From assembly GCF_000485595.1 (NCBI RefSeq), contig NW_014577351.1:84301-148300 (forward strand): 64,000 nt of DNA, written 5' to 3'. This DNA comes from Priapulus caudatus. Taxonomy: Eukaryota > Priapulida > Priapulimorpha > Priapulimorphida > Priapulidae. The position numbers and the translations under genes are program-made. The notes under the pieces were generated by a model. That model did not search any database, was not told the origin of the DNA, and saw nothing but the letters and a program-made list of their open reading frames with translations. Positions 51,601 through 64,000 of the stretch are shown one piece after another (within the stretch, counting starts at the first letter, position 1; each line of letters starts with the position of its first letter).

Positions 51601-53213
51601 GCGCTTGAGCGCTCTTACGCGAAGATGATCGACCGTGGGCGCCGAAACATAGTCATGGTTATATATCTGCTAGTGTACAGAGCCTCGTGTAGCGTAAGCA
51701 CCCTCTCTCATCAGAGCCAGCGGTCTCTAGCGGGATGACGAAGCAGCAATGACCTCATATTTGCTATAATTTAATTTCGCTGGGCGCCATAAGAGATAGT
51801 CACACATCATAAAATAGTGCCGCAACTGTTGCTCGTGATCTGTCAATTATGGCGCCGCCATAACGATACCCCTGGTGTCGTGTTTGAAGCCGCCGAAAAC
51901 GCAATGAGACCGGCGCACTTTTACACATGACGTTTGTTGCTTTGAGTTATCGTTATCTCGTCTAACCATTTCGATTCGTCAACATGCAGACGAATAAGGG
52001 CAGTCGTGTGTTTTCGTTCTGACGATGGACGTGCGTGTTACATACCCGATGAAGGAAGAACTACGGAACATTACTTCTAACACTGATAAATAATAATAAT
52101 ACTCGATTTTACTTCTAATAATGATAAAGTTAAGACTTCAGCCAGAAGAGGGTGGACAGCAGAGTTTTAGTTGGTTGCACTTAACAGTGGCGACAAACAT
52201 AAATTATGTCTACAACATAAAATTCACTTCCCAGCTAGTTGCAATTTACTTTAATACTATTGTACTTATTACTAAGACGTTCGTTCGCTGGAAATCAGAA
52301 CAATTTATTACTAACAAATCATTTTTACTAGCCTGGTTATTAATATCCGGGCACTTTGATCCTCTAAATTTTTGTCACAGTCATAGTCGAAATTGAACGG
52401 CAAAATTGCTGAGTATCCACAGCGATCTTTGGTGAGACGTTGACGTGCTGAATGACCAATAAATGCGGAGTAAGATCCAATAAGGTGCGTAATGGTAGCT
52501 CCTCATCGTCCAAGTCCGATAGAAACCACCAACGCTACTGAACACCATTATTGTCATAATTGAATTGTAGACGCTATCTTCTACGGCTGAGTGCTCAATT
52601 TGCATGGCTGCGTGCCAAATGGCAGAATATCGATGCCGATTAGTATAATCTCATTCATTACTTAGTCAAGAACGAATTTGTACTGCGGCACAACGGACTC
52701 GCACGTGGCGCAACCAAGTATACACGATCTGAACGGTCCTGTTAAAAAATATGGCTATACTGGGACGCATGCGCGTGGCGTGGCTCGTGGGTGCTCGTGC
52801 ATGTAAGCCGCCGTTGCTACGTGTTCTGAACCGGCGTCATTATCAGCCACCAGCATTATAGTTAGACGGATGGCTTTCGTTCGTTACTGTGTTTGTTGTT
52901 GGTAGATCTCAGCGCTGTAGTAATAGTCCCCACGCCATCGCTAACGCCATTGTCTGCATACCATCAACATGCAGTGATGGGAATGCCCATCGCGCTCCAC
53001 CGCGCCCGTATTCGCTCTCAGTAAAATGTGTCATTGTGGGATTTTAATAAATTGATTTTCAGGAGCAATTTTTTTTAGCAAGTAGCGCATATTTTCGCGC
53101 GCTTAGCAGACACGCGCGCACGCAATCGTCGCGTAGGGGAGGGGGCGCGTGCCAACGGTGGCGTCGCGTGAAATATGTACATCTATTATAGATCCCGCTC
53201 TGTTCTATCGCAG

Positions 53214-53486
53214 GTCCGAGTCGACGGGACATGGATGGACATGCCGCAATACTTCCCGATGCATCACTCGCGCGGCAACCGAGATTATTTTCTCTTTCGT
53301 TTTCCGCGATTCGAAAACGACGTTTTCTACGATCCAATCATCTACATCAGTGAGACACCCGAGGATCACAGAGCGGCCGCATCGACGAAAGGCTCCGCGT
53401 TCAGCGCCATCTTTGGGAAGGGCTCGATAATTTCAACATTATTTTCATCGTTAATGAGTGCCGTAGTCGTATTGTGTTTTCACTGA
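53214..53486 (+). CDS. Candidate last exon: membrane- or GPI-anchored protein (copy 2)
   Basis: The acceptor tgttctatcgcag is followed by a 90-codon open frame to TGA. It reads VRVDGTWMDMPQYFPMHHSR, then RDYFLFRFPRFENDVFYDP and IYISETPE, then a small-residue stretch (STKGSAFSAIFGKGS) and a hydrophobic end (STLFSSLMSAVVVL). A small-residue linker followed by a hydrophobic C-terminus is the layout of a GPI signal or tail anchor. No family recognised. Base indels between the two genomic copies make the exact frame uncertain, above all at the very end. Upstream exons could not be fixed. Confidence 0.4.
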   Translation, partial: VRVDGTWMDMPQYFPMHHSRGNRDYFLFRFPRFENDVFYDPIIYISETPEDHRAAASTKGSAFSAIFGKGSIISTLFSSLMSAVVVLCFH

Positions 53487-53617
53487 CACGAAGTTTATGG
53501 AGTATTACCTTGTACCAATTTCCTCTTATGTGTGTTTGTGTGCGCGCGAGCAACGTACGTGCGTGCATGATTGCTGAGTGGAGGCGTGCGGACGAGCGTG
53601 CTTAAGTGCGCACGCGT

Positions 53618-53847
<230 letters not shown>

Positions 53848-54232
53848 GGTAGAGTATTATCGCGTGCGTGCGTGCGTACGTGACCGTGTTCCAGTATGTA
53901 TGTATGTATGAGCGCGTGTGTGCTGCGTACGTGCCTGTGTGCGCGAGCGCGTATGTATATGCGCGTACGCATTGAATATTATAATCATTGGGAAGGGAAG
54001 CGTGCGTACATTACTTTAAGGTACGCAATCACCTATTCAACGATTAAGTCCATTATTATTAATTACTCCTGAAATAGTGAATTAAGAGCGTGCTAATGAC
54101 GTTCGCAAAGATGAAAAGTGAGTGGTAGATGTTTAAAACATTGATCTGCCCATAATAACGACTAACGGCGCTCAGACGAGGGCAGGGCGCGCATGACGAC
54201 GTCGGTAGCAGACAGATGACGATTAGGCCGCA

Positions 54233-56874
54233 GCGACAATCCACCACGAGAAATCAATACGGCGAGGCGTTGGTGGTGCCGTCTATAACGCAGCGATATC
54301 ATTATTATTACGTTGATTCTCGGTGAAGATTACGTATTCAGCGTGTAGAGTTGGCGTAGCTTTCTTTACCTGCAGTTTTCTACGAACGTTACATTGTAAC
54401 CGAGAATAGAAGAGGCAATGTATCGCGATGCCGGTTGGTATGATTAAGATTTGCTGCAGCACGACACCTATCGGGTAGATTTTTGACCATTATATTACAC
54501 ATATACGAATGAGTTCATATTCTTTTCAACATCAATCAGCACGTACGCACGTACTTACGTACATGCACACGTACGGCGTGTGCACGTGTGTGCGCGCGCG
54601 CGTGCGTGCGTGTGCACGTGTGTGTGCGCGCGCGTGCGTGCGTGTGCGCGTGTGTGTATGAATAATGTCTGTATTGTATTTAAACGCTTGTTTGCCAAAA
54701 CATAACAATAATAAGAAGGATATGGAAGTAATGGTTACGATCCTTCCTTGCACGAAGAGGACTGTGATGTTAGTGTTTATACATGCGTCGATGTGCAATA
54801 TAGGCAATAGGAGAATCGAATTGACTGTTTTATTTCAGTCCTAGCAATAGATTTTTGAAGCATTATATTTTGGAAGACGACCCCTTATTAATTGATGTTT
54901 GTAATCCCAAATGTAATACCAAATCGACTGATGTACCGCCTAATACGGCGCGATCGACGTCACGATATCCAATGATGCTGGCCACAGAGAAAGGCATTCA
55001 CGGTTTCGTGGTATAATTCGTCGGCTTTCGTCGGTATATCTGCTTGTTCAAACAGTGACCGATGAATCGCGACTGTGGCGCTAGGCCCGCAGTTCGGTCT
55101 TCGTTTACAATATGTGTGCATATAGCGATAACCAGAACTACTTGACCTTGGCTTCGTGCTTATATATATGGCTCAGTAATTTGCTATCAATATGGAAACG
55201 GTTGGCAGGTAATGGGTTTTCCGGTGTTAGCCCCTCTCCCAAACGCACACAGACATATATATATATATACACTATAATAGTAGTTAGTGCATCACTGCAG
55301 TGATTTGCATAAAGGGTTAAACGATTTAGTTACGTTGCAATATCTAGAACTAACTTCATTATAGTGTGTGTTTATTTTTATGAATAATTATATCACACGA
55401 TCTCTAGTATATGTTCTGCTGGCTGTCGTTACGTAGACGATAAAAGTGAAACAAGAGTAGTGTACTGTCATAATTAATATTCCTTTAATTTGCATTATTG
55501 ACGTTACTGACTGTAGTACACAGGCTCGTGTGTTTTGCATAATATTTGAGTGCGATCCAATAACTGCGTGCGATGTATTGCAGTGTGACGTATACGTGAC
55601 GTAACACACTATTATGTTATATATATGTTTAATATGCATTATTGTACAATTGCACAAAACAATATTAATAACCGGTTTTTGCTATACAATCCGTATTGTA
55701 ACCCTCTAGGAACCTCGCGCCCGCTATAAACAGTGGCTAATGAAAATAAGCTGATATTATTTACTGATTGATTGAAGACAACGCTTTTGTTGGCTGAACA
55801 TCGGCTGCCATTAAATGATAAACGTCATTATTCTTTAAAAATCTGCGTTTGGTTTTCCTATATGGCAACTATAGCTAATGGACGCTATTTGCACCACTGT
55901 TTCAAGGTGCCCCGCATCGTAATATAAACTCGTGTTATTTCAACGTCCAAAGCGGCTTTTAGAAATGTGTTTTTAATGCTCATTTAAAAAACCATCCACG
56001 GAAAACAAAACAAAACGAGAATCGATCTCCCCTGTTTTGATCGTTCCTTACGTTTTTTAAAAATCATTTAATCATTTTATAAGTAGAAATAGATTGAAAC
56101 CCCAGAAAGCATTGTGTTATGGCTAATTGAATTAAACAAAATTTTTCGACAATGTGCCTTTTAGAATATTGTCTTTTATTGTAACTTTTTACAAAATACT
56201 GCTATAAAATAATATGATGTCTATCTACACATTTATCTTCTATTATTATATTCTATGATGGCAGCGGGATAACCGAGTGATGTTCCCCACGAATTATCTG
56301 GTAACTGGGATTTATATGTATATCGCGTGAACCCTGTGCGTTTCCATCACTAAAAACAATTCCTAACCTTATATAGTCTCACATAATGGCGTATTCTGTT
56401 TCTCTGTATACGGGGATAATGCGTATATAAAGATTTCCGTTGACACATTCTTTCCTAAATTAGGTTTCCTTCCGACGCTAGGAAACTCGTTTTTTGTGTT
56501 TGCAACCCACTATCGCAATCCAAATCCGAACAATAAATTGTGTTGTTAGACGGGAATTAAGTGGGCCATTTTTTGCGCGTGCAAGCTCCGCGCTCTCTCA
56601 ATTACCTTGGATTGCTGCTGGTCGCTTGACCGCTCTGTTCAACTGTAGTAGATCGTGCCCAGGGGCGAGAGCGTCTTTGAAGGCTAACTACTTCAAAAAA
56701 CTGTTGCATACTGTCGAAGAACCAGTACTGCTGCGTGTATCTTTTTTGCATAGTGTGTACATACGTAATTTGAGGTTGTTACTGACGGTACCTCGGCTTT
56801 TTTCAGTTCGTTCTGCAGCCAAGTGAGTGCGAAATTTTACCTGCTTGTCTGTACTCTATCGCGCTCATTCGTTT

Positions 56875-56907
<33 letters not shown>

Positions 56908-57600
56908 TTCTCTCTCTCTCTCTCTCTTTCTCTCTCTGTCTCTCTCTCTCTCTCTTAGTGTCTCTTCCCTTCTCTCGCCCATCGCGTTCTTTCTATCTCT
57001 CTTTCTATTTTTCTCTCATTCACTCTCTCTGTGTGTACCTTGTTCTCTTACGTTATTTTACGTACTGCCCCTTTTTATCTTTTATTCGCTCTCTCTTTCG
57101 CTCCGCACTCTCTCACTCGCTATCGTTCTTGCGCGCGCTCTCGCATTCTCTCTCCTTCGCTTCAGCTCTTTCTTTCTATATATTTATTTGTCTTTGTCTT
57201 TTCACTCTATCTATTATTTTTATTTTCTACTTGTCCTACCTATCGTATGCGCTTGAGTTCTCTTTATAAAATTACCTTTGCACTAGCTCTCATGCACTAA
57301 GAATCTCATGTTTAAATTTCCTTTTGACTCTTTTAACGTCTTCTCTGCGCAGTCTCTCCTTTCTCTCTTCCTCTCGCTGTCTCTCCTTCTACCCCTCTTT
57401 CTTTAGCTATTCATACGCGTTTATGCATCATTGCCTTACTAACTGTCTACTTAATTCCCCTCATTATCCCACTGTCAGTCTTTTTACGCATCTTTAATTA
57501 ATTGCCCAAGTGGTTAACAAGTATTTGTTTTTTACTGTAATAATTTGTTTGCTTTTTAAATATAGTTTTGTATGGTACAGATTTAAATTAGGATACATTT
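54233..57600. other. No firm gene; (GTGC)n at 54540-54658, pyrimidine tract 56871-57220
   Basis: Mostly AT-rich. One exon-like frame (56494-56820) ends at a GTGAGT donor just before a 350-bp CT-rich tract. No downstream exon could be joined. Confidence 0.45.
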
Positions 57601-57624
57601 GCTAATTGGATACATTTACCTGTA

Positions 57625-57630
57625 TTTATT
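57625..57630 (-). terminator. Possible poly(A) signal AATAAA for the Asp-rich gene
   Basis: First exact AATAAA on the minus strand downstream of the stop, giving a 3' UTR of about 440 nt. Position is reasonable; nothing else supports it. Confidence 0.3.
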
Positions 57631-58067
57631 TTCTTTTATATTAACACATGTACAGTCAATAGAACTGTTAAGCTATGTGGTTAAACACTGCGCTTAGTAG
57701 CAGAATTCGGCGTAGACTGTGTTCTGAGCGTTTTGACAGATTAAAATGTTTACGCGTGATGTCGAATAAAGCTGTCTAAACAGGCGACATCATTGAGGCG
57801 TAAAATATAACATCCGTTGGGCTTGTTGTACGAACACTATATAAGCTTTAGCTAGAAAGACATACAGATAATCAATTCATTTTAAATGTTCATATTCATT
57901 TTTCAAGTTGCAAAAATTGAGGATGGCAGGAAGCCATTGGTGTCGAGCGATGGGATATTCAGTTTGTCACGAGGATAGATATCTACGCGCGTATCGCGCT
58001 GATACTCTGTCGATAACCATCGCACATTTCAGCAGGCAACCCGCAACATCAGTGCTCGTGGGGAGTG

Positions 58068-63829
<5,762 letters not shown>

Positions 63830-64000
63830 GACGAATCTATAGAAGAAAAAGCGAGTAGAATTTATTCTATTTCGCGTCGGCTGAACATTTTTGATGACCT
63901 ACTTTATATTGCTCGGGAAAGAAATTATTGCGACCAAACTGCATGCATTTTCTCAAAAAGTGGATACTAATAATTCGCGTCTATCTAGGAGACGTCGGCG

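Overview
This is a stretch of animal nuclear genome. It has GT-AG introns with metazoan-type splice sites, a run of the metazoan telomere hexamer TTAGGG inside a small transposon, very dense (CA/GT)n, (CGCA)n, (TA)n and (GA/CT)n microsatellites, no obvious CpG depletion, and three runs of N. The mobile elements (PIF/Harbinger, a Helentron-like element with internal tandem repeats, hAT-like and TA-flanked MITEs) and the one clear gene fit a marine invertebrate, perhaps a lophotrochozoan such as a mollusc. That placement is inference; no lineage-specific marker gene is present.

Layout. 1-10.3 kb: gene-poor DNA with microsatellites, a 165-bp TA-flanked foldback element carrying (TTAGGG)n (3816-3980), and a ~630-bp (CAGTAR)n hexamer array (8907-9537). 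10.3-13.0 kb: a hAT-like MITE, then a 2.2-kb PIF/Harbinger element with TIRs, a TTA target duplication and a decayed minus-strand DDE transposase. 13-41 kb: mostly non-coding, with relics of a Pif1-type helicase (~15.7-16.2 kb), a short SINE tail (25.8 kb), a relic of a repetitive invertebrate gene family (26.2-26.5 kb), a Helentron-like element with three 166-170-bp tandem units (30.9-31.6 kb), and several foldback hairpins, the best being a 98-bp near-palindrome at 36.7 kb. 41.6-47.26 kb and 48.69-54.23 kb: two direct copies of a ~5.6-kb segment that differ mainly by single-base indels. The first copy ends at a 25-N gap, so a retained second haplotype in a noisy long-read assembly is more likely than a recent biological duplication. 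Both copies keep a candidate last exon of a membrane- or GPI-anchored protein. 54.2-57.6 kb: no recognised gene, with a long pyrimidine tract.

The main result is at 58.07-63.83 kb, minus strand. Six coding exons with strong splice sites join with matching phase at all five junctions. They give a 508-residue secreted protein with a clean signal peptide, a cysteine-free mature chain, an Arg/Tyr/Asp-rich middle, an extreme Asp tract (~260-306, with uninterrupted runs of 8, 19 and 7 Asp), and a Pro/Tyr/Arg-rich C-terminal third. I do not recognise a family. The architecture resembles that of acidic extracellular-matrix or biomineralisation proteins; that role is inference.

Most long open frames elsewhere are translations of microsatellites and are not reported as genes.
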